Positions 1-7,144 of a stretch of 45,589 bases of DNA are shown here, piece by piece. Positions within the stretch are counted from its first letter, which is position 1. Each line of letters begins with the position of its first letter. The DNA lies in contig CALEHE010000339.1 of the NCBI GenBank assembly GCA_937876415.1, positions 1-45,589 on the forward strand. The letters run 5' to 3'. Source of the stretch: an uncultured Actinomycetes bacterium (lineage in GTDB: Bacteria; Actinomycetota; Acidimicrobiia; Acidimicrobiales; Ilumatobacteraceae). The notes under the pieces are model-generated. The model worked only from the letters and a program-made list of their open reading frames with translations. It did not search any database and was not told the origin of the DNA. Both the position numbers and the translations under genes were made by a program.

Positions 1-366
1 CACTTGCAAGAAATCACCGGCGGATTTGGAGTTGCCTTAGGTTTTGCGCACGACTGGGCAAATCGCGAGAACACTTTGCGTTCGTGGGATCTTGTTGCCC
101 GTTACGTTGTTCCTGAAATCAATCGCACCACAGTTGGTCAGCGCGCGTCGATGAAGTTCTTGAATGACAATCAAGCAACATTGATGGCTGGTGCCGGTGC
201 GGCAGTGATGCAAAAGATTCTTGGTGACGAACGTGCTTCGGCCGAACTCGGTGTGATGATGAAGCAAATGCAATCAGGAAAAGATGATCGTGGAGCCACT
301 TTCCGTCCCGGTGGCGGAGTCCGTGAAGATCAACTACCAGAAAACAAAAAGGCAGAAAACAAATAA
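1..366 (+). CDS. Luciferase-like (LLM) flavin monooxygenase, C-terminal part
   Basis: This is the last ~121 codons of a gene that begins before the window; the frame is open from base 1 to the TAA at 364-366. The segment GGFGVALGFAHDWAN, followed by a SWDLVARYVVPEIN stretch, resembles the C-terminal end of bacterial-luciferase-family flavin monooxygenases of the limonene 1,2-monooxygenase type, where the equivalent helix reads roughly GGFG..L..AHxWA. These enzymes use reduced flavin and oxygen to oxidise small organic substrates in the cytoplasm. The last ~25 residues are charged and probably disordered. The substrate cannot be told from this fragment. The gene converges directly on the next gene, with adjacent stop codons. 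Family call is fairly safe; exact function is unknown. Confidence 0.7.
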   Translation, partial: HLQEITGGFGVALGFAHDWANRENTLRSWDLVARYVVPEINRTTVGQRASMKFLNDNQATLMAGAGAAVMQKILGDERASAELGVMMKQMQSGKDDRGATFRPGGGVREDQLPENKKAENK

Positions 367-579
367 TCAGTCGTCTTTTGTTGCAACAGCATTTGGGGTG
401 ACGTTCATTTTCGGAACGTATTCAGCAACTTCAACATCACGCGCTTCATTGCCCATTGTTAACTTCAACTGAACCCGACACTCGTCGCATGGTCCGTAAA
501 AACGACCATTGTGCAACTTGTTGCAACGAGGACAAATCGAAGATGTTGCAGCAAGGGTCAAAGGCAGTGCGTCACTCAT
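367..579 (-). CDS. Small zinc-ribbon-like hypothetical protein (70 aa)
   Basis: A 70-residue protein with two CxxC pairs, CPRC at about residues 17-20 and CDEC at about 32-35, spaced as in a small zinc ribbon. The intervening KLHNGRFYGP suggests a conserved knuckle. No membrane segment or signal peptide is visible. The ATG at 579 gives the full zinc-ribbon region. Its stop abuts the stop of the upstream plus-strand gene, so it is transcribed convergently with the monooxygenase and is probably monocistronic. Function is unknown; a metal-binding accessory or nucleic-acid-binding role is possible but not shown. Confidence 0.6.
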   Translation of the reverse strand: MSDALPLTLAATSSICPRCNKLHNGRFYGPCDECRVQLKLTMGNEARDVEVAEYVPKMNVTPNAVATKDD

Positions 580-628
580 GTCTCTATCGTGCCACGCTCA
601 TGTATGAATGTTGAGTATCAGTTCACCA

Positions 629-1414
629 TCAAATGACGTTGATGGCGTTCAGAACTGCTTCAGAGTCTGCATTTCCGTTTTCGAGACGCGTGCTGTCTTT
701 CCAGTCGGCCCGCTTGGTGCCCCATGAAATGAAATCGTGAGCATTACTGATTGCCGATGGCGCATGTGAATCTCGCCCAGCAGTGATGGTCCACAGGTCA
801 GCACCTGGAGCAAGAGTCCACGAACCGCCACCTGGTCCCTCAAAAACCAAATTCACTGTTTGTTTTGGTGCTACCGATAGAGCGGGCTGACACATTTGTG
901 GAATGCCGGCGAGCATCCATTCAAGAGTTGCCGTCAACGCCTGCGGGTCACGCGGTAATGCTGCTGCTTTAACAATTGCATGACCGACGTCGTGACGAAG
1001 GTGGCAATAGTGATCAAACACAATTGCATTAGCCAACAGATGCATCGGGTGTGAACCAAGGTTGGCTAACGGAATCACCGTGTCGGCCATTTCGGGCGTA
1101 TTCATAAACGACAATGCGCCGATGCCTTTTTCGCTCCACTCCATATATTCAGCAATGACCTGATCGCGTGTCCACGACTTACGAGCCTGCACCGGAACTT
1201 CAGCGTTCTCTTCGACGTCTTCGCTGGTGCCACCCTCAATAGTGGATGGATCGGCGATTGAGTGAAAGACGCTCGCCATATGGCAGAACACTTCTTGTAC
1301 TCTCCAACCTGTGCATCCCGACTGGGCATTCCACTCATCGGCACTCAGCGAGTTCATTAACTCGATGGCTAATGCCTGTTCGCTTTTCAAAGCCTCAATT
1401 GCTGACATGGTCAT
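629..1414 (-). CDS. DinB/mycothiol-dependent maleylpyruvate isomerase-like protein
   Basis: 261 residues. The N-terminal half looks like the MDMPI_N/DinB four-helix bundle: a GCTGWRVQEVFCHMASV segment at about residues 33-49 corresponds to the usual CPGWxVxDVxxHL signature, and FDHYCHLRHDVG near 133-144 supplies histidines where the family binds a metal ion. The C-terminal third resembles the SCP2-like tail of these proteins (an FEGPGGGSWTL segment). The family includes mycothiol-dependent maleylpyruvate isomerase and many uncharacterised thiol-dependent enzymes of Actinobacteria; the substrate here is not known. It is divergent from the F420-type oxidoreductase at 1470, with only 55 nt between them, so they may share a control region. 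An alternative ATG lies two codons inside. Confidence 0.7.
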   Translation of the reverse strand: MTMSAIEALKSEQALAIELMNSLSADEWNAQSGCTGWRVQEVFCHMASVFHSIADPSTIEGGTSEDVEENAEVPVQARKSWTRDQVIAEYMEWSEKGIGALSFMNTPEMADTVIPLANLGSHPMHLLANAIVFDHYCHLRHDVGHAIVKAAALPRDPQALTATLEWMLAGIPQMCQPALSVAPKQTVNLVFEGPGGGSWTLAPGADLWTITAGRDSHAPSAISNAHDFISWGTKRADWKDSTRLENGNADSEAVLNAINVI

Positions 1415-1469
1415 GATGTACCCCCAAGTACGTGTGTATGACTATGTCTAGTACCTGCGGCGATCTACT

Positions 1470-2501
1470 GTGCGAATTGTGCATGTTGATGTGATGACCA
1501 CCCCAATGCCCCTGCAAAAGACCGGGGCTCACGCTCGCCAAACCCAAGTCGCCGGGTTTTCGGGACTGCTGTTTACAGAGGCGGGCCGAACTGCCTATCT
1601 CAATGTCGCTGCGGCGGCGATAGCAGCGCCCGGGATTGATCTGTCGACCGGAGTCGCCGTTGCATTTCCACGTAGCCCTTTCATTACGGCATCGACTGCG
1701 TGGGAACTACAAGAAGCAAGTGGTGGTCGTTTTCGTTTAGGTCTTGGAACGCAGGTCAAGACCCATGTTGTTCGTCGGTATGGAGTGGCATTCGATCGTC
1801 CAGGCCCACGTCTTCGCGATTATGTGTTGGCAGTCAAAGCCTGTTTCGCCGCGTTTCGTGGCGCACCGCTTGAACACCATGGTGAGTTTTATGAACTCAC
1901 TTTCATCACACCGCAATGGAGTCCCGGCAAGATTGATGCACCCGATCCCAAAGTTGATATTGCCGCAGTGAATCCGTGGATGCTGCACATGGCCGGCGAA
2001 GTTGCCGATGGTGTGCATGTTCATCCCATTGGTGAACCGGGCTATTTGAAACGACATGTCGTTCCGCAGGTTGCCGCTGGTGCTGCCAAAGCTGGTCGTT
2101 CGGCAAGTGACATCGATCTGATCATTCCGGTGATGACCATTGTTGGCGACACCGACGAAGAGCGTCATGCCGAACGCGAACATGCTCGCGCCATGCTCAG
2201 TTTTTATGGAAGCACTCCCAACTATGCGTTCATCTGGGATGAGGCTGGCTTCGAGGGAACCACGGCGCGCATCCGCGAAAAACAAAAGGCTGGTGACTTT
2301 GCGGGGATGGCCGCGCAAATCACCGATGAACACTTGCAGGTCTTTACGGCTGAGGCTTCATGGGATGGGTTGGCTAATGAATTGATCGCTCGATACGGCG
2401 ACACTGCTTCGCGACTCGTTCTCTATAACGCTGGTCGCAACCTTGACCGCTTCGAGCGTTACGGTCAAGTTGCCCAACAAATCATCCAACGAACCTCCTG
2501 A
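1470..2501 (+). CDS. LLM-class F420-dependent oxidoreductase (TIGR03617-like)
   Basis: 343 residues with the TIM-barrel features of the luciferase-like F420-dependent oxidoreductases: an early GFSGLLFTEAGR segment, GVAVAFPRSPFITA around residues 61-75 and GGRFRLGLGTQVK around 85-97, followed by a region with PWMLHMAGEVADGVHVHP. This pattern is typical of the actinobacterial TIGR03617 subfamily, which uses the deazaflavin F420 in hydride-transfer reactions on mostly unknown substrates. GTG at 1470 is used as start because the barrel begins at once after it (MRIVHVDVMTTPMP); no strong ribosome-binding site precedes it. It implies that the host makes F420. Cytoplasmic. Family confident, substrate unknown. 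Confidence 0.75.
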   Translation: MRIVHVDVMTTPMPLQKTGAHARQTQVAGFSGLLFTEAGRTAYLNVAAAAIAAPGIDLSTGVAVAFPRSPFITASTAWELQEASGGRFRLGLGTQVKTHVVRRYGVAFDRPGPRLRDYVLAVKACFAAFRGAPLEHHGEFYELTFITPQWSPGKIDAPDPKVDIAAVNPWMLHMAGEVADGVHVHPIGEPGYLKRHVVPQVAAGAAKAGRSASDIDLIIPVMTIVGDTDEERHAEREHARAMLSFYGSTPNYAFIWDEAGFEGTTARIREKQKAGDFAGMAAQITDEHLQVFTAEASWDGLANELIARYGDTASRLVLYNAGRNLDRFERYGQVAQQIIQRTS

Positions 2502-2571
2502 ATATCTGCGATACGTCTTCCGAGTGAAATAGTCACTGCGTACATGTTGGGCTCGGGGGTAGCCTGCGGTT

Positions 2572-3801
2572 GTGGCCGGTGATCTGATCTACGCATTCCG
2601 CATTACTCGCCTGCCGTTGCTTGATGCCGGCGGGGCCAACATCGGACGCCTTGATGACATCGTTGTTGTGCCTGGTCATGCTGGAAGTGCACCGCGAGTC
2701 GTGGGCTTCACCGCCACTAGTCAGCGTCGCCGGATTTTCGTGAATGCTGGACGTGTGGCCGAACTCGGTATTGACGGCGCTCGTTTACGTTCGTGGGACA
2801 TCGACCTCAACCCCTTCAAAGTGAAAAAGGGCGAACGACTTCTTGGTCGCGATGTCATCGACCGCAAAGTTGGCGTCGAGTTTGTGAGCGATGTCGCATT
2901 GCGCGAACGCAGCGATTCACGATCGGGTGGCTGGGAAGTTGCACAAGTTCGACTCGCTAAGCGCACTGCTCTACGTCGCCGACCAAGTCATCGTTTAGTT
3001 GATTGGCGTGAAGTCGCCCATCTATTTGCTGCGACCACCGAGATGGCCGCCGAAGCTGCTCGCCTACACGATATGCACCCCACTGACGTGGCTGCAGTAG
3101 TTCGTTCACTTCCGATTGCGCAACGTCGTCAATTGGCAGAAGCCATGGACGACGATCGTTTGGCTGACGTGTTGGAAGAACTTCCCGAGTCAGAACAAGT
3201 CGGCCTCATCGAAGGTCTCGACATGGAACGACTTCTTGACGTACTCGACGAAATGGAAGTTGACGACTTAGCAGACTTGCTCGCCGAAATGCCCGGCGAA
3301 CAACGCACGCGAATTCTTGATGCCATGGATGATGAAGACGCCGCCATGATGCGACGCTTGTTGTCATACGAAGAAGGTACTGCTGGTGGTCTGATGACAC
3401 CAGAGATCATCATTCTTGGGCCGACCGACACGGTTGCTGAAGCACTCGCACAAATTCGTGACCCCGAGTGGATGGTTTCGATTGCCGCGCAAGTTTTCAT
3501 TTGTCGCCCGCCTTACAAGTCACCCACCGGCAAGTATTTAGGAGTTGTTCATTTTCAACGGCTACTACGCGAGCCACCCAGCATGGAACTCGGCAACTGT
3601 CTCGAAACAGAGCCCACCATTACCCCCGACATCAGTGACCGTGAAGTTGCTGAGAGTCTTGCGTCGTACAACATGCTGGCCATTGGTGTGTGTGACGAAA
3701 GTGGCCGCTTACTTGGCGCCATTACGGTTGACGACGTTCTTGACCGCACCCTGCCCGCGGGTTGGCGACAGCGCAGAAGACAGGCCACACCTGTTCGCTA
3801 A
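2572..3801 (+). CDS. MgtE N-domain/CBS protein without transporter domain
   Basis: 409 residues. The N-terminal ~130 residues look like a PRC-barrel-type region (RITRLPLLDAGGANIG). The middle, about 150-265, is an MgtE_N superhelix with repeated L-x-E-x-x acidic repeats such as LADVLEELPESEQ and LADLLAEMPGEQ. A CBS pair follows at about 275-395, beginning EEGTAGGLMTPE and ending ITVDDVLDRTLP. The five-helix transmembrane channel of real MgtE magnesium transporters is absent. Mycobacterial Rv1232c has the same architecture, and a DUF1003 gene lies nearby there too, as it does here at 3875. It is probably a cytosolic Mg2+ or nucleotide sensing protein, not a transporter. A TAGCCT hexamer ends six bases before the GTG start, which would fit leaderless transcription. 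Confidence 0.75.
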   Translation: MAGDLIYAFRITRLPLLDAGGANIGRLDDIVVVPGHAGSAPRVVGFTATSQRRRIFVNAGRVAELGIDGARLRSWDIDLNPFKVKKGERLLGRDVIDRKVGVEFVSDVALRERSDSRSGGWEVAQVRLAKRTALRRRPSHRLVDWREVAHLFAATTEMAAEAARLHDMHPTDVAAVVRSLPIAQRRQLAEAMDDDRLADVLEELPESEQVGLIEGLDMERLLDVLDEMEVDDLADLLAEMPGEQRTRILDAMDDEDAAMMRRLLSYEEGTAGGLMTPEIIILGPTDTVAEALAQIRDPEWMVSIAAQVFICRPPYKSPTGKYLGVVHFQRLLREPPSMELGNCLETEPTITPDISDREVAESLASYNMLAIGVCDESGRLLGAITVDDVLDRTLPAGWRQRRRQATPVR

Positions 3802-3874
3802 TGCGATCTTCGCAGGCATACTGAAGCCCACATGAACCACCCACCGTAAGTCGTTGTCCCAGAAAGGAGTCGCC

Positions 3875-4402
3875 ATGAAGCGTAAAGAAGACTTGGCTAT
3901 TCCTCGGCAGCGACGCCGTTTTGGTGTTCACTACGACAACGATGCGTTCGGTCAGTTCTCTGAATCCATTGCCCGTACTCTTGGCACCGCACGATTTTTG
4001 GTGTGGCAATCCTTTCTGATCATTGCCTGGATCATTTACAACTTTGTGTTGCCCGAATCGTGGCAGTTCGACCCATGGAGTCGTGGACTCGTATTGCTGA
4101 CCTTGGTGCTTTCATTGCAAGCCTCGTATGCAGCACCGCTGATCTTGTTGGCTCAGAACCGCCAAGAAGGCCGTGACCGCACGCAAGCCGAAGTCGATCG
4201 ACGCGTAGCCGAACGCACACAAGCCGACACTGAATTCTTGGCCCGTGAAATAGCCAGTGTTCGAGTTTCATTGACTGACATGGTCACAACACAAGATCTT
4301 CGCGATCACCTAGACGCCGAAGAAATCACAGCAGCGCTGACACGTTTGGCTGATGTTGTTGAAAGTCTTTCGTCGCGCCTTGAGCGCATCGAAAAACGTT
4401 GA
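3875..4402 (+). CDS. DUF1003 family membrane protein
   Basis: 175 residues from the ATG at 3875, chosen because AGAAAGGAG sits 5 nt before it; the same frame stays open upstream to a TTG at 3854 without support. Two membrane segments are visible, LVWQSFLIIAWIIYNFV at about residues 41-57 and LVLLTLVLSLQASYAAP at about 71-87, followed by a charged region and a coiled-coil-like C-terminus rich in E, R and L. The motif FGQFSESIARTLGT before the first helix is typical of DUF1003. Function is unknown. It follows the MgtE-N/CBS protein by 73 nt, an association also seen in mycobacteria, and converges on the fur-like gene. Confidence 0.8.
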   Translation: MKRKEDLAIPRQRRRFGVHYDNDAFGQFSESIARTLGTARFLVWQSFLIIAWIIYNFVLPESWQFDPWSRGLVLLTLVLSLQASYAAPLILLAQNRQEGRDRTQAEVDRRVAERTQADTEFLAREIASVRVSLTDMVTTQDLRDHLDAEEITAALTRLADVVESLSSRLERIEKR

Positions 4403-4416
4403 CGTTTTCGTGACGT

Positions 4417-4854
4417 TTATTGGCAATCTTGACAACGACCCATGAGATCAAGTCGGTGGCCAACCAAACTGAAGCCGGCCGCTCCAACAACTCCAGCTAG
4501 TCCCGAATCAAGTAGTTCCTCTACTTCATTGGGCACATCAATATCTAGAACAAGGCCACACTGCACGCACACCAAATGATGATGATGCCCTTTTAGTTCT
4601 TCTGCTAACTCAAAGGCGGCACGATCACCGTTCGTCAGTACTTTGACTACCACGCCAGCCGACTCAAGTACAGCAAGATTTCGATACACACTGCTTTGGG
4701 GAAGATCATCGTCTATGGCGACAATGTCGGTGGCAATTAAGGGGTGGTCTGCATGTTCGAGTGTTTCCACTAAACGCCGGCGACGCGATGAGTAACGCTG
4801 CTGAATGGAAGCCAGTTTCTTTTCTGCAATTTCATGAATGTCTTTACCCGACAT
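4417..4854 (-). CDS. Fur family transcriptional regulator
   Basis: 145 residues. A winged-helix DNA-binding region (about 20-80, containing SSVYRNLAVLESAGVV) is followed by the metal-binding dimerisation domain with HHHHLVCVQCG at about 87-97 and a terminal CQDCQ, giving the two CxxC pairs of the structural zinc site. These are hallmarks of Fur/Zur/PerR regulators, which repress metal-uptake or peroxide genes when metal-bound. The ATG at 4854 was chosen: GGGAG lies ~10 nt upstream, and it starts 7 nt after the stop of the dehydrogenase gene, so the two form an operon. A longer frame to 4935 would run back into that gene. Which metal it senses cannot be told. Confidence 0.85.
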   Translation of the reverse strand: MSGKDIHEIAEKKLASIQQRYSSRRRRLVETLEHADHPLIATDIVAIDDDLPQSSVYRNLAVLESAGVVVKVLTNGDRAAFELAEELKGHHHHLVCVQCGLVLDIDVPNEVEELLDSGLAGVVGAAGFSLVGHRLDLMGRCQDCQ

Positions 4855-4861
4855 GATCCAC

Positions 4862-5854
4862 TTACGCTCCCGAACCGATGTATTCAAAAACTGTGATACC
4901 ACGGCGGATGACATCATCAAGTAGCGCACGATCATTTAATTGACCATCACCAGGAGTGATGACGCCGGAAACAGTTTCATTCAGATGTGCCACTGCCATC
5001 GCCGCTGATGCAGCCACTGCACCAGCGATGACTCCGGTTCGCTCTGCCACACCCGCTACTTCGGTGCAACGTTCACCATTGAGTGACCCCCGAATTTCGA
5101 CTCTCACTCCTCCTATGCGACCTTCGGCGTGCGGTGGAGACATCATGGGAAGTCGGGCCGTTAAACGATCACGACGCGTCGCCGACATCCGAGCACTGAT
5201 CCGCTTCACCTCTGGAAATGCTCGATGCAACAAAACTGGTTCGGGGAGTTCGGCGCGATAACAATCTTTGCCACCTAACGGTTCAGGAAACCACAAAAGT
5301 TCGCGTCCACTTCCACCAGGACGATCTACCCACTCACCGTCATGCCAACTCACTGCGTCTCCTGCAAGTGCACGATGATGTTGTCGAGCGCAACCTGGTC
5401 CGCCGGTTCCGTGGAAGGCAACATGAATTTCGTCAATGGTGTCAACCCGTGGTGCTAATTCTGCGACGAGTAAACCGCTCAGCCCAGGGCATGCAGTAGC
5501 ACCAACAACGAGAACTCGTTTTTCGTCACGTGCGACCTCATCAAGTTCCAGCAACTCACGCGTGTCTTCAACGTCATCACTCGTACACACCACGTGATGG
5601 CCAAGTTCTAACAAGATTTTGACCAAGGGAGCCTGTGCACCAGACGTTGCCACCACTACGACCGGCGTGATGGCCGGATCGAGTTTCGTGATATCGCTCA
5701 GTTCGTTTGCCCGCAGAGATAACGCCAAAGAATGTTGGGCGCTCGAACGCTCATCGTAAACAAAGACCGAAATTCCGCTCGAGGTCAGTTGCCGCGCCAC
5801 TCGAGCACCAACAACACCGACACCAATAATCGCCACCGACGTAGGTTGGGACAT
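4862..5854 (-). CDS. NAD(P)-binding saccharopine-dehydrogenase-like protein
   Basis: 330 residues from the ATG at 5854 (preceded by GGAAA). The N-terminus is a Rossmann fold with GVGVVG at about residues 11-16, an acidic VYDERSS at the end of the second strand, and VVVVATSGAQAP. A central GATACPGLSGLLVAEL and later FHGTGGPGCARQHHRAL segment resemble saccharopine-dehydrogenase-like oxidoreductases. The substrate is unknown. An upstream GTG at 5869 overlaps the stop of the tiny ORF 5866-5994 as GTGA and could be the real start through translational coupling. It is the upstream gene of a pair with the Fur-like regulator. Cytoplasmic. Confidence 0.65.
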   Translation of the reverse strand: MSQPTSVAIIGVGVVGARVARQLTSSGISVFVYDERSSAQHSLALSLRANELSDITKLDPAITPVVVVATSGAQAPLVKILLELGHHVVCTSDDVEDTRELLELDEVARDEKRVLVVGATACPGLSGLLVAELAPRVDTIDEIHVAFHGTGGPGCARQHHRALAGDAVSWHDGEWVDRPGGSGRELLWFPEPLGGKDCYRAELPEPVLLHRAFPEVKRISARMSATRRDRLTARLPMMSPPHAEGRIGGVRVEIRGSLNGERCTEVAGVAERTGVIAGAVAASAAMAVAHLNETVSGVITPGDGQLNDRALLDDVIRRGITVFEYIGSGA

Positions 5855-5865
5855 CACTTTTCCAG

Positions 5866-5994
5866 TCACGAAGGCGGTCGGGTTAACTCGCGCCAGCCAC
5901 CGCGTTCAGGCGGGGTTCCTCCACGACCGCGAAGTCGTAGCCCAGCCGCAAAGAGACAGGCAAGAGAAAGTGCCGCAATGGCTCGTCTCAGCAT
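5866..5994 (-). CDS. 42-aa DLW-39-like small protein downstream of tRNA-Ile
   Basis: An ATG at 5994 opens 42 codons ending with TGA at 5866-5868. The product starts with MLRRAIAALSLACLFAAGL, a single hydrophobic segment, followed by a basic and proline-rich tail ending GGWRELTRPPS. In many Actinobacteria a ~40-aa 'DLW-39' protein, with an N-terminal hydrophobic stretch and a D-L-W-x-E-x-T tail, lies next to tRNA-Ile/tRNA-Ala beside gyrA and DUF3566; position, size and the W-x-E-L-T tail match that pattern. The start lies only 8 nt after the tRNA-Ile 3' end, and the stop overlaps a GTG of the next gene. No good ribosome-binding site is present apart from GGTGA very close to the ATG. Function is unknown. 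Confidence 0.5.
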   Translation of the reverse strand: MLRRAIAALSLACLFAAGLRLRGRGGTPPERGGWRELTRPPS

Positions 5995-6002
5995 TTTCAC
6001 CG

Positions 6003-6076
6003 TGGGGCTAACAAGAATCGAACTTGTGACCTCATCCTTATCAGGGATGCGCTCTAACCGACTGAGCTATAGCCCC
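6003..6076 (-). tRNA. ileT: tRNA-Ile (anticodon GAT)
   Basis: Read on the minus strand, a 74-nt cloverleaf is visible. The acceptor is GGGGCTA paired with TAGCCCC and followed by discriminator A at 6003; the D-arm contains AGCTCAGTCGGTTAGAGC; the anticodon loop CTGATAA carries GAT at 6042-6040; the T-arm is ACAAG-TTCGATT-CTTGT. CCA is not encoded (the next bases are CGG). tRNA-Ile downstream of gyrA and DUF3566 is the usual place in Actinobacteria. The gene lies between DUF3566 and the small DLW-39-like ORF, on the same strand as both, and is possibly co-transcribed with the latter. Confidence 0.95.
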
Positions 6077-6132
6077 CGCAGGGTTACTGCAGTGTCAGAA
6101 CCCTATCGGCGAGATAGGCCTGCTCTCAACCG

Positions 6133-6792
6133 TTAGCGCCGATCAACCCGAGATGTTCGAGATTGTTGGGCTCGCTTGACCGGTTTTGGGGACTTTTTCG
6201 CCTCAGGTTTGCCTTCGAGGATCGTCACGCGGATGCCCCCCATCAGATCAGTGATCAAATTAAAGGTCGTCACGGCCAAGATCGCGAGGCCAGTCATACC
6301 AACGACGGCAAATAATCCTAAAACCCAAGCCTGATGGAAAAGTTCACCGCCTTTGAACTCAAAGGTCTCCCAACCGAAACTCTCCATAAACCGCTCGACA
6401 TTGTCGACGGTTCCAGTTGCATTGGCAACATTCCATAACAGCACACCGGTCAACAGCAAAGTGAGATACAGAACAAAATGGAAGACCAGTGTCACCCGAA
6501 AGACGCTCCACGGGTCAATGTGGCGCAGGATTCGCGTTGTTCGCCTCACCGCTGGTCGTTCAAAGGACACACTTCGCCTAATTGGTTCATTATTCGTTGG
6601 CTCGTCGTCGGCCATCTCTGAAGATGCTGTTGGTTGAGGGCGATCTGTTGTCCGAATCGATTGCGTCGGAAGTACTTCCGTACGCGGGGGCGAGTCCGTG
6701 TTTGAGCGAGTCACTGGCTCATCGTCAGGGACCACCGCTGGCACAATAAAAAATGGGTCTTTAGATTCGGCCACAGTGTCAGCGTAGAACAC
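6133..6792 (-). CDS. DUF3566 family transmembrane protein
   Basis: 219 residues. About 75 residues of polar, proline- and threonine-rich N-terminus are followed by a conserved membrane region: RILRHIDPWSVFRVTLVF leads into the first helix (FHFVLYLTLLLTGVLLWNVA, about 102-121), and a second helix (WVLGLFAVVGMTGLAILAV, about 155-173) is followed by LITDLMGGIRVTILE. This helix-FNLITDLxGGI arrangement is the DUF3566 signature. In Actinobacteria the gene sits right after gyrA; in mycobacteria the protein (Rv0007) is linked to the cell envelope and division, but its function is not settled. A basic C-terminal tail lies on the cytoplasmic side. Family and neighbourhood agree. Confidence 0.85.
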   Translation of the reverse strand: MFYADTVAESKDPFFIVPAVVPDDEPVTRSNTDSPPRTEVLPTQSIRTTDRPQPTASSEMADDEPTNNEPIRRSVSFERPAVRRTTRILRHIDPWSVFRVTLVFHFVLYLTLLLTGVLLWNVANATGTVDNVERFMESFGWETFEFKGGELFHQAWVLGLFAVVGMTGLAILAVTTFNLITDLMGGIRVTILEGKPEAKKSPKPVKRAQQSRTSRVDRR

Positions 6793-6823
6793 TCAACCCC
6801 TGAGTTTGTGTCGCTTTGAGGTG

Positions 6824-7144
6824 TCAAGGTGCGCTACTGGCAGTTGCTTGAGCTTGCACGCCATCAATTTCAATCACCGCTACGGCTATCTCGCCGCCCT
6901 GACCAACCGCGTTATAAAAGACCAACGAGATCAAACGAGCTTCATTGAGTTCAGCCAGTTGACGAGCAGTCTTGTCGCCGTCCTCTAGAGCGGCCAAGAC
7001 CACTGCATCAGCAACTGTTTGCGCCGATAAAGAAGCGGTCAGATTTTGTGTAACTGTTACCAAAGCAAGAATCCACGAAAATGATAACGCCAGCACCCCC
7101 ATCATGAGGATGCTGGCGTTGCCTCGATCGGCTGATTGCCTCAC
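6824..7144 (-). CDS. TadE/Rv3654c-like single-pass membrane protein
   Basis: 106 residues. The N-terminus [18 protein letters not shown] is a type IV pilin-like signal and membrane helix, followed by [19 protein letters not shown], the pattern of TadE/TadG-like pseudopilins and of the Rv3654c 'helicase/secretion neighbourhood' proteins. Those normally sit in a tad (Flp pilus) cluster with an ATPase and TadB/TadC proteins; no such genes are in this window. The GTG start at 7144 overlaps the gyrA stop as GTGA, so it is translationally coupled to gyrase. The role is unknown: it could be an orphan pseudopilin or a small exported protein. Confidence 0.6.
   Translation of the reverse strand: MRQSADRGNASILMMGVLALSFSWILALVTVTQNLTASLSAQTVADAVVLAALEDGDKTARQLAELNEARLISLVFYNAVGQGGEIAVAVIEIDGVQAQATASSAP

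Noticed and set aside
1427-1443. Interrupted GTAC palindrome between the divergent genes at 1414 and 1470
   Set aside because: Arms of only 4 bp; expected by chance.
4390-4410. Inverted A-rich/T-rich sequence between the convergent DUF1003 and fur-like genes, a possible bidirectional terminator
   Set aside because: The arms have an extra base, the loop would be only 2 nt unless the stem is shortened, and it overlaps the DUF1003 stop; too weak to list.
5732-6136. Plus-strand open frame of 134 codons
   Set aside because: It is antisense to the tRNA-Ile gene and to the dehydrogenase start, with a low-complexity basic product; a shadow of the minus-strand features.
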